From: Syntrophomonadaceae bacterium | GTDB lineage: Bacteria > Bacillota > Syntrophomonadia > Syntrophomonadales > Syntrophomonadaceae | Length of the DNA stretch: 19,465 bases | Direction: 5' to 3' | Assembly: GCA_028686565.1 (NCBI GenBank) | Contig: JAQUBU010000016.1 | Location: 1-19,465, forward strand | Part shown: positions 1-6,552 of the stretch, one piece after another | Numbering within the stretch: position 1 is the stretch's first letter | How the letters are laid out: each line of letters starts with the position of its first letter | Translations under genes and position numbers: made by a program | The notes under the pieces: model-generated | The model's input: the letters and a program-made list of their open reading frames with translations, nothing else | Databases searched by the model: none | What the model was told of the DNA's origin: nothing

Positions 1-946
1 GATGAGCTGCCATCTGGTGATTATCCAATTGCCAGGCGGCTTTTTGCCAGAGCAAGCGTGAAGCTTCAATCTCCATGGCCATATCCGCCAACATGAATTG
101 TATAGCCTGGAAACTGGCAATAGGCTTACCGAATGCTCTTCTTTCTTTGGCATAATCGCGTGCATATTCAAAGGCACCACTAGCTACTCCTACAGATGCT
201 GATGCTATGAAAGGACGCGAAGAGTTAAAAGCCTTCATAGCCAGTTTAAATCCATCGCCCTCTTCACCCAGGCGGAATTTTTTGTGTACTTTTACATTGT
301 CAAATATGACTTCTGATGTTTCCGAGCAGCGCATGCCCATTTTATGTTCACTCTTGCCAAAAGATAGCCCTTCAGTTTTGGTATCTACCATAAAAAATGA
401 TTGTGCCCTATTGCCCTTGCTTTTGTCATGAGTAGCCAACACCGTTAATTTGTCAGCATGTTTACCATTGGTTATAAAGCACTTGCTGCCATTAATAATG
501 TAGTAGTCGCCGTCCTTTTTTACGTTAGTGGAGAGTCCGCCCACATCAGAACCCGCACCTGGTTCAGTTACCGCATAAGCAGCCAGTTTACCATCATCAC
601 ATATACTCGGATACCACCAATCCCACTGTTCTTCGTTGCCGCCATACAGAACCGGTTCGGAAGCAAGCATGTTGGCCAATGGAGTAATGGCTATACCCAG
701 ACAGCCTTTGCATATTTCCTCCACTACCATACAGAGAGTGACATTGCCGAAAGCCATCCCGTTATACTTCTCCGGGGCGTTCATACAGGAAATGCCCAGT
801 TCATGCATTTTCTTGACTTCCGGCCACGGGAATTGTTCCGATTCGTCATAGTCATGTCTTACCGGAACGATCTCATTTTCCGTAAACTTCCTCACTGTTC
901 TCTGTAATGACAATTGATCCTCATTGTAATCAAAACCCAGACTCAA
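1..946 (-). CDS. Acyl-CoA dehydrogenase, N-terminal part (runs off left edge)
   Basis: FAD-dependent flavoenzyme that oxidises an acyl-CoA to the 2-enoyl-CoA, the first step of beta-oxidation. The frame stays open to the window edge, giving 315 residues of an expected 380 or so. Visible family signatures are YAVTEPGAGSD at residues 124-134 (FAD/substrate binding), FITNG at 157-161, and ERRAFGKPI followed by FQAIQ at 268-283. FNSSRP at 240-245 matches the MCAD-type helix, so the catalytic glutamate should lie in the missing C-terminal part. The start is TTG at 946: an AGGAGG motif sits 8 bases upstream, and the nearby ATG at 951 hits a stop after one codon. A near-consensus sigma-54 promoter lies upstream, so control by the nearby enhancer-binding protein is likely. 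The substrate chain length cannot be read from this part. Confidence 0.93.
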   Translation of the reverse strand, partial: MSLGFDYNEDQLSLQRTVRKFTENEIVPVRHDYDESEQFPWPEVKKMHELGISCMNAPEKYNGMAFGNVTLCMVVEEICKGCLGIAITPLANMLASEPVLYGGNEEQWDWWYPSICDDGKLAAYAVTEPGAGSDVGGLSTNVKKDGDYYIINGSKCFITNGKHADKLTVLATHDKSKGNRAQSFFMVDTKTEGLSFGKSEHKMGMRCSETSEVIFDNVKVHKKFRLGEEGDGFKLAMKAFNSSRPFIASASVGVASGAFEYARDYAKERRAFGKPIASFQAIQFMLADMAMEIEASRLLWQKAAWQLDNHQMAAH

Positions 947-1030
947 TCCATACTCCTCCTATCTAAAATTTGTTGAATCCTAATATACTTATACTTCTCC
1001 CCCCTTTGCAAATTAGTTACTAATATCAAT

Positions 1031-1046
1031 AGCAATTTGCATGCCA
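1031..1046 (-). promoter_or_regulatory. Sigma-54 (-24/-12) promoter of the acyl-CoA dehydrogenase gene
   Basis: Read on the minus strand the site is TGGCAT-GCAAA-TTGCT, one mismatch from the TGGCAC-N5-TTGCW consensus, with the invariant GG and GC in the required spacing. Transcription would begin near position 1019, leaving an untranslated leader of about 70 bases before the TTG start. A sigma-54 activator gene lies about 2.3 kb upstream on the same strand, separated by the group II intron. No clear activator-binding repeat was recognised; TTGAACAAT-like words occur on both strands between 1090 and 1235 and are only weak candidates. Confidence 0.8.
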
Positions 1047-1231
1047 AAGTGGTAAAGAAGGTAAAATGGCTATACTAGCGGCTTCGTACTATTGTTCAAA
1101 CTGTTTTTTGGAATATACGGCCAATAGTTTTTTTGGTAAAGCAGTTAAATACACTTAAGAAAGGATTTTACAAAGATATAACATAGTGGTTGATAGTCAA
1201 AGAAGGTTGGCGAAATGACTAATAATGAACA

Positions 1232-1268
1232 ATGAAAAAGGCAACCTAAGTCGCCTAAAATTTTTTTT
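1232..1268. terminator. Bidirectional rho-independent terminator
   Basis: Stem GGCAAC (1240-1245) pairs with GTCGCC (1250-1255), including one G-U pair, around a CTAA loop. On the plus strand a run of eight T follows; on the minus strand TTTTT follows. It lies just outside the 3' end of the group II intron and probably ended the regulator transcript before the intron arrived, isolating it from the acyl-CoA dehydrogenase promoter. Confidence 0.65.
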
Positions 1269-1311
1269 AATCGAGTAGGAGGCTACCCATTATTTGAGTA
1301 GCCGACCTCTC

Positions 1312-1348
1312 ACACCACCACTCAAGCGGTTCCGCAAGTGGCGGTTCC
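1312..1348 (-). ncRNA. Group II intron domain V (catalytic hairpin)
   Basis: An 8-bp basal stem (ACCGCCAC with GTGGTGGT) encloses an inner GCG/CGC stem with a GAAC loop. It is followed by GTGTGAGAGG and the domain VI hairpin, which ends in CTACTCGAT. The order domain V, domain VI, intron end, placed immediately after the maturase stop codon, is the usual layout. Confidence 0.75.
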
Positions 1349-1353
1349 CAAGT

Positions 1354-2772
1354 TTACACCTGAACAGTTTTAAGGTATTCCCAGAAAAATGTGTAGCCAG
1401 CCTGTCTTAGACGGGCATCGGTTACAGTGAACTTAAGAATTTGGCTATTGGCTATCCGCCAGTAGCCTTTTCTTGTGCACGCGAACTTATAGGATGTGTT
1501 GTGGTCGAGTCCCAACTTCTTCAGCATGGCATATCTGGTGCGAATTCTCTTCCACCTTTTCCAGATGTACATGCGGATTCTCCTTCTCAGCCATTTATCT
1601 GTTGTCTGAAGTATTTTCTTCATATCCGCAAGTTTGAAGTAATTTACCCATCCCGTTATGAATTGTTTCAGCTTTAATTTTAGCCGTTCGTATCCCAACG
1701 CATTGCTTCTTGCTGTCAGTTCCTTAACTTTTTCCTTCATCTTGCTGATGCTCTTAGCATGGACACGAAATCTGATTCCGTCTTTTGATGGATAAAATCC
1801 GTATCCCAGAAATTTGATCTTACCAATGTAGGCCACCTCTGTTTTCTCTTTGTTGACTCTAAGGAGTAGTTTGTCTTCAATAAAGGGAACAGTATGTTCG
1901 AGCATCCTTTGTGCCGATCTTTTTGTTTTGGCAAAAAGAAGTGCATCGTCCGCATAGCGGACGAATTTAATTCCTCTGCGTTCCAGTTCATGATCAAGTT
2001 CATTCAGCATTATGTTGCTGCATATCGGGCTGACATTTCCGCCTTGCACAAGTCCAAGCTTCGTTTCCTCAAATTTCTCTTTGTTTCTTGCGCCTGCCGT
2101 CAAGTACTTGTGTATGAGAGATATAACTCTGCCGTCTTTGACTGTTCTGGACAGGATTTCAATCATTTTCGATTGGTTTACTGTATCGAAAAATTTCTCA
2201 AGGTCCATATCAACGACATAGGTATATCCTTGGTTCGCATATTCCTTACACTTTCTCAAGGCGTCATGGGTACTCCTTTTCGGTCTAAAACCATAGCTAG
2301 TTTCTACAAATTGAGGTTCGTAAATGGGTATTAGTTCTTGGGCTATTGCCTGCTGAATTACTCTGTCTACTACCGTTGGTATCCCCAATGTTCGCATTTT
2401 TCCGTTGTCCTTGGGTATTTCTACCCTTCGGACTGGATTCGGATGGTATTTCCCATCCAAAACCGACTTTCTGAGTTCCTCCCCGTTTTCTTTGAGATAT
2501 TGCAGAAGATGCTCCACTTCCATCCCATCAATTCCGTGCGTGCCTTTGTTTCTCTTAACCTGTTTATATGCCTTGTTAAGATTATCCCGGCTTAGGATTC
2601 TCTCTAATAGTCTGTTCTCTTCTCTGTCGGCATCGGTGTTGTTGTTTTCAGCTATCCGCTTATCGGTAAGCGCTCTCGCATACCCTTCATGTTCCGCATT
2701 ATCTCTTTGCGAGCAGCCCTTGCCACAGCAAGGTTTTCTGCTTTCTTTTATCCCGACTTTGGTAGCATTCAT
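1354..2772 (-). CDS. ltrA: Group II intron reverse transcriptase/maturase
   Basis: Intron-encoded protein of 472 residues that assists splicing of its own intron RNA and reverse-transcribes it during retrohoming. An RT-0/RT-1 region is followed by the RT fingers-palm (about residues 115-330), with GFRPKRSTHDAL at 161-172, LVQGGNVSP at 241-249 and the catalytic YADD at 273-276. A maturase X/GIIM domain follows, containing FITGWVNYFKLADM at 371-384 and a very basic stretch at 394-418. No HNH endonuclease follows, so it is an En-minus type expected to use nicks or replication forks for priming. The ATG start is preceded by AAGGAGG at 10 bases. The frame is intact, so the intron may still be active. 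Confidence 0.95.
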   Translation of the reverse strand: MNATKVGIKESRKPCCGKGCSQRDNAEHEGYARALTDKRIAENNNTDADREENRLLERILSRDNLNKAYKQVKRNKGTHGIDGMEVEHLLQYLKENGEELRKSVLDGKYHPNPVRRVEIPKDNGKMRTLGIPTVVDRVIQQAIAQELIPIYEPQFVETSYGFRPKRSTHDALRKCKEYANQGYTYVVDMDLEKFFDTVNQSKMIEILSRTVKDGRVISLIHKYLTAGARNKEKFEETKLGLVQGGNVSPICSNIMLNELDHELERRGIKFVRYADDALLFAKTKRSAQRMLEHTVPFIEDKLLLRVNKEKTEVAYIGKIKFLGYGFYPSKDGIRFRVHAKSISKMKEKVKELTARSNALGYERLKLKLKQFITGWVNYFKLADMKKILQTTDKWLRRRIRMYIWKRWKRIRTRYAMLKKLGLDHNTSYKFACTRKGYWRIANSQILKFTVTDARLRQAGYTFFWEYLKTVQV

Positions 2773-3177
2773 TGACTTAACACCTCCTTGGGTTCAACCC
2801 TTCATAACGCCGTCGACTGCGTTACTAATATGGTATCTGCTGACTTCTCACGGTAAATCTTGTTTCAACCGCATTTCGCTAATCCGCTCCATGCGTCCGT
2901 GAGACCTCCCACGGTAAGACGCGCAACTTTCATCCCATATACCCGCCGTATTTACATCCTCGTGTCCGTGCAGTTTATTGGATTTTGTCTTGAAATGCAG
3001 ACTCATCCCACTTCGGATGCCTGATACGATTCGTGTTCCTCGAGCCGGGACTTTGCTCATCACGCTTCCTTCAGATTCCACCTCACGATGGACACCCTTG
3101 CGCTTGGCTAATGGTTGGCAACTGCCAGCCCCCATAGCGGACTTTCACCGCCTAGTTGCGCGCCATGCGTGGCGCAC

Positions 3178-3353
3178 ATTATGGAAAGAAACTGCTCCGC
3201 AGTTTCTTTGGCACCGCTGCTACGAGATGGGGATTTAAGCACCAGAAGATTCAACATACTGCTGCAACGAGACAGCGCCTCGTTATAACCCTCCGCCTGT
3301 TTTGTTAACAGGTACCCAACCGTATAAAGAAGCGGGGGACATATTTTCGCCTC
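3178..3353 (-). repeat. Structured repeat, copy A (about 175 bp)
   Basis: One of three related elements in the window. On the minus strand it opens with GAGGCGAAAA (3353), then CCCCCGCTTC, AACAGGCGGAGGG, the hairpin AACGAGGCGCTGTCTCGTT, a GCAGCAG word and TTAAATCCCCATCTCGTAGC. It closes with a perfect 11-bp hairpin, AAAGAAACTGC (3195-3185 region) with GCAGTTTCTTT. It starts about 16 bases after the stop of the sigma-54 regulator and ends where the group II intron begins. No reading frame in it resembles a protein. It shares long blocks with copy C (GAGATGGGGATT, AACCCTCC.CCTGTTTT, AAAGAAGCGGGGG on the plus strand) and with copy B (TTTAAGCACC, ACTGCTGCAACGAG, GCCTCGTTATAACCC). Its identity is unknown; a HEARO/omega-RNA relative is possible. 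Confidence 0.75.
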
Positions 3354-3369
3354 TTTATACTGCTCAATA

Positions 3370-4731
3370 CTATACGATTTGAATCCCATGTTTTTTGAGC
3401 TTTTTATAAAGCCATGAAAGATCTATATCCAGAGCTTTGGCTGCTAGTACTTTGTCATATCCGTTATCTGCCAAAGCTTTTGTAATAAGCTGCTTTTCGA
3501 TCTCCTCCATGCTTGTTTTTAACGTATTGGTGAAGGGAGCGCAATTATAATTAAGTTTGCCTTTCATGAAAAGCAAATGTTTAGTCTCAATACTGTTGGA
3601 CCTCTCCACATCTGCCAATATCATGGCTCTTTCCAGTATATTTTCCAGCTCCCTGATATTCCCTGGCCAGCTGTACTTCCGGAGCTGCCTAAGGGCATCT
3701 TCGTTTACATCAGCAACTGAGGTTCTTAATTTTACATTTAATTTTGGTATCAGGTACCGAATGAGCAAAGGCATATCTTCCAGCCTTTGCCATAGAGGAG
3801 GTATTTCCAGGCGCAGAACATTCAAGCGATAATACAGGTCTTCCCGGAATTTGTTTTGCTCCACCATTTCTTCCAAATCGCGATTTGTAGCAGCAATAAC
3901 TCTTACGTTAACCCTGATCAGCTGGTGGCTGCCGAGTCTTTCGAATTCCCTTTCCTGCAGTACAACCAGCAGCTTGCCTTGCATGGCAAATGACATCTCC
4001 CCGATTTCATCCAAAAACACGGTGCCTCCATCAGCCAGTTCGAATTTGCCTGGATTCCCGCCTTTCTTGGCTCCGGTAAAGGCTCCTTCTGCATAGCCAA
4101 AAAGTTCGCTTTCCAAGAGGCTCTCAGGTATTGCGGCACAGTTTACCCTGACAAAAGGAAGATTATAACGGCTGCTGCAGTTATGTATAGAATGGGCAAA
4201 CAACTCTTTGCCGGTCCCACTTTCTCCGGTAATAAGCACAGTGGTAGATGAATGAAGAGCAGCTTGCTGCGCCAGGAATTTAACATTTTGAATTACTTGG
4301 GCATCACCTATAATATCTTTGAAAGTATATCTGGATGAGTACAAGTTGCGTACTTCATCTTTATACATATTGAGTTCACACATCAAATTCTCAGCCAGAT
4401 CTTTGGCATCCCAGATATCCATAAATAAACTATATGCAAAGCAGCCTATTACTTTTCCGTTTTTAATTAGGGGCAGAGCACAAGCAATCATTTTATAGCC
4501 GCCAATTGTCCAGTTATAGCCAACTATGGCTTTGCCCGTTCGTATAACAAAAAGGGTGCGAGTATCGGGAGTTATATCACCAATAAATTTGCCCACAACT
4601 TCTTGCTCGGTTTTTCCCAGAATACGCAAATAGGTGGAATTAACGAAAATAACCATTCCCGCATAGTTAACAACTATAGCCGACATAGAAGAATTTTCCA
4701 TTAAATCACTAACCAGCAAGCCCGGTTCCAA
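3370..4731 (-). CDS. Sigma-54-dependent transcriptional activator (PAS, AAA+, Fis HTH)
   Basis: Enhancer-binding protein of 453 residues that uses ATP hydrolysis to open sigma-54 promoter complexes. The N-terminal sensor (about 10-105) is PAS-like. The AAA+ domain spans about 138-365, with Walker A GESGTGKE at 169-176, the sigma-54-contacting GAFTGA loop at 216-221, Walker B GTVFLDE at 236-242, sensor I AATNRD at 280-285 and the arginine-finger region REDLYYRL at 296-303. A Fis-type helix-turn-helix lies at about 412-449. There is no receiver domain, so control is presumably by a ligand sensed through PAS. The start is TTG at 4731, with AGGGGG 8 bases upstream. Repeat copies A and B flank the gene in the same orientation. 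The likely target is the acyl-CoA dehydrogenase gene downstream; the ligand is unknown. Confidence 0.94.
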   Translation of the reverse strand: MEPGLLVSDLMENSSMSAIVVNYAGMVIFVNSTYLRILGKTEQEVVGKFIGDITPDTRTLFVIRTGKAIVGYNWTIGGYKMIACALPLIKNGKVIGCFAYSLFMDIWDAKDLAENLMCELNMYKDEVRNLYSSRYTFKDIIGDAQVIQNVKFLAQQAALHSSTTVLITGESGTGKELFAHSIHNCSSRYNLPFVRVNCAAIPESLLESELFGYAEGAFTGAKKGGNPGKFELADGGTVFLDEIGEMSFAMQGKLLVVLQEREFERLGSHQLIRVNVRVIAATNRDLEEMVEQNKFREDLYYRLNVLRLEIPPLWQRLEDMPLLIRYLIPKLNVKLRTSVADVNEDALRQLRKYSWPGNIRELENILERAMILADVERSNSIETKHLLFMKGKLNYNCAPFTNTLKTSMEEIEKQLITKALADNGYDKVLAAKALDIDLSWLYKKLKKHGIQIV

Positions 4732-4780
4732 TTAATAATCCCCCTGTCTGGATATAATTAGCCTGTTTTTGTTTTCTAAG

Positions 4781-4966
4781 CATCGAAAGAGAGTGCGGAA
4801 CAGTTTCTTCGCACGCCTGCAACGGCGGGAGATTTAAGCACCTGAAGCAACGGCGCAGTAGTTTTAAACAAACTGCTGCAACGAGGCAGAGCCTCGTTAT
4901 AACCCGCCACCACTGTTTGTTAATAGGAACCCGATCGCTTAAGAGTCGGGGCCCCTTTTTCGCCTC
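4781..4966 (-). repeat. Structured repeat, copy B (about 185 bp)
   Basis: The most regular copy. On the minus strand it begins with GAGGCGAAAAA (4966) and can form CCCGA/TCGGG; a long-range GGCGGG/CCCGCC pairing; a hairpin AACGAGGC-TCT-GCCTCGTT (4898-4880, 8 bp); a second hairpin GCAGCAGTTT with AAACTACTGC (4879-4855, one G-U pair); and a degenerate terminal hairpin near 4786-4810. It matches copy A in the hairpin and TTAAGCACC blocks. It lies about 50 bases upstream of the start of the sigma-54 regulator, so it may lie in that gene's promoter region or leader. No coding potential was recognised. Confidence 0.75.
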
Positions 4967-5110
4967 GCTATAAAAATAATTGCAAAAGATAAGCTTTGAA
5001 GAAATGCATTAAAAAATGATTATAAGAAGTATGGTTATGCAGACATAATATCACAAATACATTAAGTTCAACAAATATTTTTTCCATAATATGTAATTTT
5101 AATTAGAATT

Positions 5111-5213
5111 GCTGATAATGCTAATCCTGTATATCTTTTGGATATCCAAAAAACAATTGGAGTCCAGTTACACACAGGCCAACTCCATTCTTAGTCAGCA
5201 TTATGCCTTTTTA
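5111..5213 (+). ncRNA. Candidate structured RNA: three-way junction ending in a T run
   Basis: In an otherwise AT-rich gap, ATAATGCT (5115-5122) can pair with AGCATTAT (5197-5204). This encloses a hairpin ATATC...GATAT (about 5131-5144) and another, TGGAGT (5158-5163) with ACTCCA (5182-5187). The outer stem is followed almost at once by TTTTT (5208-5212), as in an intrinsic terminator. A competing pairing GCTGA (5111-5115) with TCAGC (5195-5199) would exclude the outer stem, a switch-like feature. No known riboswitch family was recognised. It may be a small RNA, a leader of the downstream hydrolase gene, or a decayed mobile-element end. Confidence 0.35.
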
Positions 5214-5242
5214 ATTATAGTGACCTTGAATAGTAAAAATAT

Positions 5243-5268
5243 AAACCGCAGGATTTTTCCTGCGGTTT
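5243..5268. terminator. Perfect 11-bp hairpin, terminator-like
   Basis: AAACCGCAGGA pairs exactly with TCCTGCGGTTT around a TTTT loop. T-rich sequence follows on both strands (TTTAATCTTT on plus, TTTATATTTTTAC on minus). No gene in the window reads into it from upstream on the plus strand, so it may end the candidate RNA at 5111-5213 or act as an attenuator ahead of the hydrolase gene. Confidence 0.5.
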
Positions 5269-5346
5269 AATCTTTACTCTTGGATACAAAGAGGATTAAT
5301 ATACTTAATGAGAATAATAATAGTAACACCTAAGGAGGTAAGCTTT

Positions 5347-6171
5347 TTGTATCATACAATTATTCCTATTTTTAATGGTTTTTTCTCAATTGACTTTGGC
5401 AACATGCTTAAAACTCCAGCCTCCTACTGGCCTTTTAATCCCCAGATCGCAAACAGCCCCAGTTTTATTTTTCTTATTATTGATGAACAAGGTGATAAAA
5501 TCTTGGTTGATACTGGCTTCAGCAAGGATTATGTTTTCGGTTATCCGCCTTTTTCATCTTACCAGCGTGATATAAACCAAGAGCTTCCCAAGGCATTAGC
5601 TTCTCGAGGGATTATAGCGGAAAATATTAACCAGGTCATTTTGACTCACATTCATTGGGATCACACAGGAGGTATTGGCTTTTTTCCCAAGGCCACCTTC
5701 TATTGTCAAGCTGAAGAATTCCGGGTACTTTTTAGATTACTCCCCAATGAGGAAACCGGTTATTGCCCATCCCACTGGCTGCCTTATCTAGAACGTATAA
5801 AGCTAGTTGAAGGTAATATGGAGATAAAACCAGGCATCAAGTTAATTCTAAGCGGAGGACATACCGCAGGACATCAGATGGTTGAGGTAAACACCCGTTT
5901 GGGTAAGGTTTTATTAGGTGGAGATATCCGGTTTGACTATTCACCCATGTGGCAGGTGCCTCAAGAAAATTGGGATGTTATTCGGCAAGGACCAGGCAAA
6001 AAAATGTTTTGGAGTAATGAGGTCTTACCTATTATAAAGGACTGGTTGGAAAGTAATTCTATTTCTATTGAATCAAATCAAACAGTACAACCTTTTCAGA
6101 AATCATCTGATCATCACCAGATATTGTTTTCTCATGATTCAGAACTTTTAAAGATTAAATCTATTCCTTAG
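5347..6171 (+). CDS. Metallo-beta-lactamase-fold hydrolase (N-acyl homoserine lactonase-like)
   Basis: Cytosolic zinc hydrolase of about 274 residues. The metal motif THIHWDHTGG (H101, H103, D105, H106 counting from the TTG start) is followed by SGGHTAGH, the third metal histidine region, and LLGGDIRF, carrying the bridging aspartate. The overall pattern resembles the AHL-lactonase branch of the superfamily, but the substrate cannot be deduced and quorum quenching is not implied. The TTG at 5347 is preferred because AAGGAGG lies 8 bases upstream and the encoded protein then begins with the first beta strand (YHTIIPI). An ATG at 5308 would add 13 residues and has a weaker, more distant GAGGA. 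The gene is followed after 63 bases by a small membrane-protein gene and probably shares its terminator. Confidence 0.85.
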   Translation: MYHTIIPIFNGFFSIDFGNMLKTPASYWPFNPQIANSPSFIFLIIDEQGDKILVDTGFSKDYVFGYPPFSSYQRDINQELPKALASRGIIAENINQVILTHIHWDHTGGIGFFPKATFYCQAEEFRVLFRLLPNEETGYCPSHWLPYLERIKLVEGNMEIKPGIKLILSGGHTAGHQMVEVNTRLGKVLLGGDIRFDYSPMWQVPQENWDVIRQGPGKKMFWSNEVLPIIKDWLESNSISIESNQTVQPFQKSSDHHQILFSHDSELLKIKSIP

Positions 6172-6234
6172 AAGTAAAGTATCAAAATTCCTTTACCTGT
6201 CAATACTTTCTATAAATAAAGCGGAGGTATAGGA

Positions 6235-6510
6235 ATGAGAATTGAAAGTATCTTATTTACAATGCTGTTGTTTGCATTTCTGCTCTTGGAACTCTCTATA
6301 TTCGGCTATATTAAAAGCGATAATGTCAGGTATATTCTTAGTGCCAGCATTTCTACAGCAGCTCTATGCTCCATTAGCTATTTACTATATGAAATTGCTA
6401 ACCAAAAGATCCCGCAAACCAAGAAGGATTATTATTTCTATTTTATGGAAAACAAAAGTCGTCTTAGTGATGAACCTTTTTTCAATCTCCCTGCTATGCA
6501 CAGAAAGTAA
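6235..6510 (+). CDS. Small membrane protein, unknown function
   Basis: A 91-residue hypothetical protein. Two hydrophobic helices are visible at about residues 6-26 and 33-52, followed by a polar, basic C-terminal tail of about 38 residues with several tyrosines and lysines. The ATG has GGAGG 8 bases upstream (in GCGGAGGTATAGGAATG), so it is very likely translated. It sits 63 bases behind the hydrolase gene and directly in front of a strong terminator, so the two genes probably form one transcript. The family was not recognised. Confidence 0.65.
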   Translation: MRIESILFTMLLFAFLLLELSIFGYIKSDNVRYILSASISTAALCSISYLLYEIANQKIPQTKKDYYFYFMENKSRLSDEPFFNLPAMHRK

Positions 6511-6540
6511 AAGGGGGCGTTTTCGCCCCCTACACTTTCA
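6511..6540. terminator. Bidirectional rho-independent terminator between convergent genes
   Basis: GGGGGCG (6513-6519) pairs with CGCCCCC (6524-6530) around TTTT. On the minus strand it is followed by TTTTAC; on the plus strand by TACACTTTCA. It separates the plus-strand membrane-protein gene from the minus-strand EF-G-like gene and can serve both. Confidence 0.8.
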
Positions 6541-6552
6541 CTAAATCCCGCA

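Larger units (their letters stand above)
1270..3177 (-). mobile_element. Group II intron, complete (about 1.9 kb)
   Basis: The 5' boundary on the minus strand is GTGCGCC at 3177, the classic GUGYG start. The 3' boundary is placed after CTCGAT at 1270. Domain V lies at about 1312-1348, directly after the reading-frame stop: ACCGCCAC (1345-1338) pairs with GTGGTGGT (1321-1314). Domain VI is the hairpin GGCTACTC (1303-1296) with GGGTAGCC (1288-1281). The long leader before the reading frame (2773-3177) holds the 5' ribozyme domains, and the RT-maturase is encoded in domain IV. The intron lies in intergenic DNA, 7 bases downstream of a perfect 11-bp hairpin at the tail of repeat copy A. That placement recalls the hairpin/terminator-targeting class C introns; the class was not determined. 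Exact ends are inferred from motifs, without an empty-site comparison. Confidence 0.88.

Noticed and set aside
207..907. Plus-strand open frames opposite the acyl-CoA dehydrogenase
   Set aside because: They are antisense shadows of a clearly conserved gene; the minus-strand frame carries all family motifs.
1441..2902. Plus-strand frames opposite the maturase, up to 165 codons
   Set aside because: Shadows of the RT gene with low-complexity composition and no motifs.
2848..3389. Minus-strand open frames upstream of the maturase
   Set aside because: They lie in the structured 5' ribozyme domains of the intron and in repeat A, have no good ribosome-binding sites and no protein similarity.
3178..4966. 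Repeats A and B as a CRISPR array or as inverted ends of one IS element
   Set aside because: The copies are long, few, imperfect and not regularly spaced; they are in direct rather than inverted orientation, and no transposase gene lies between them.
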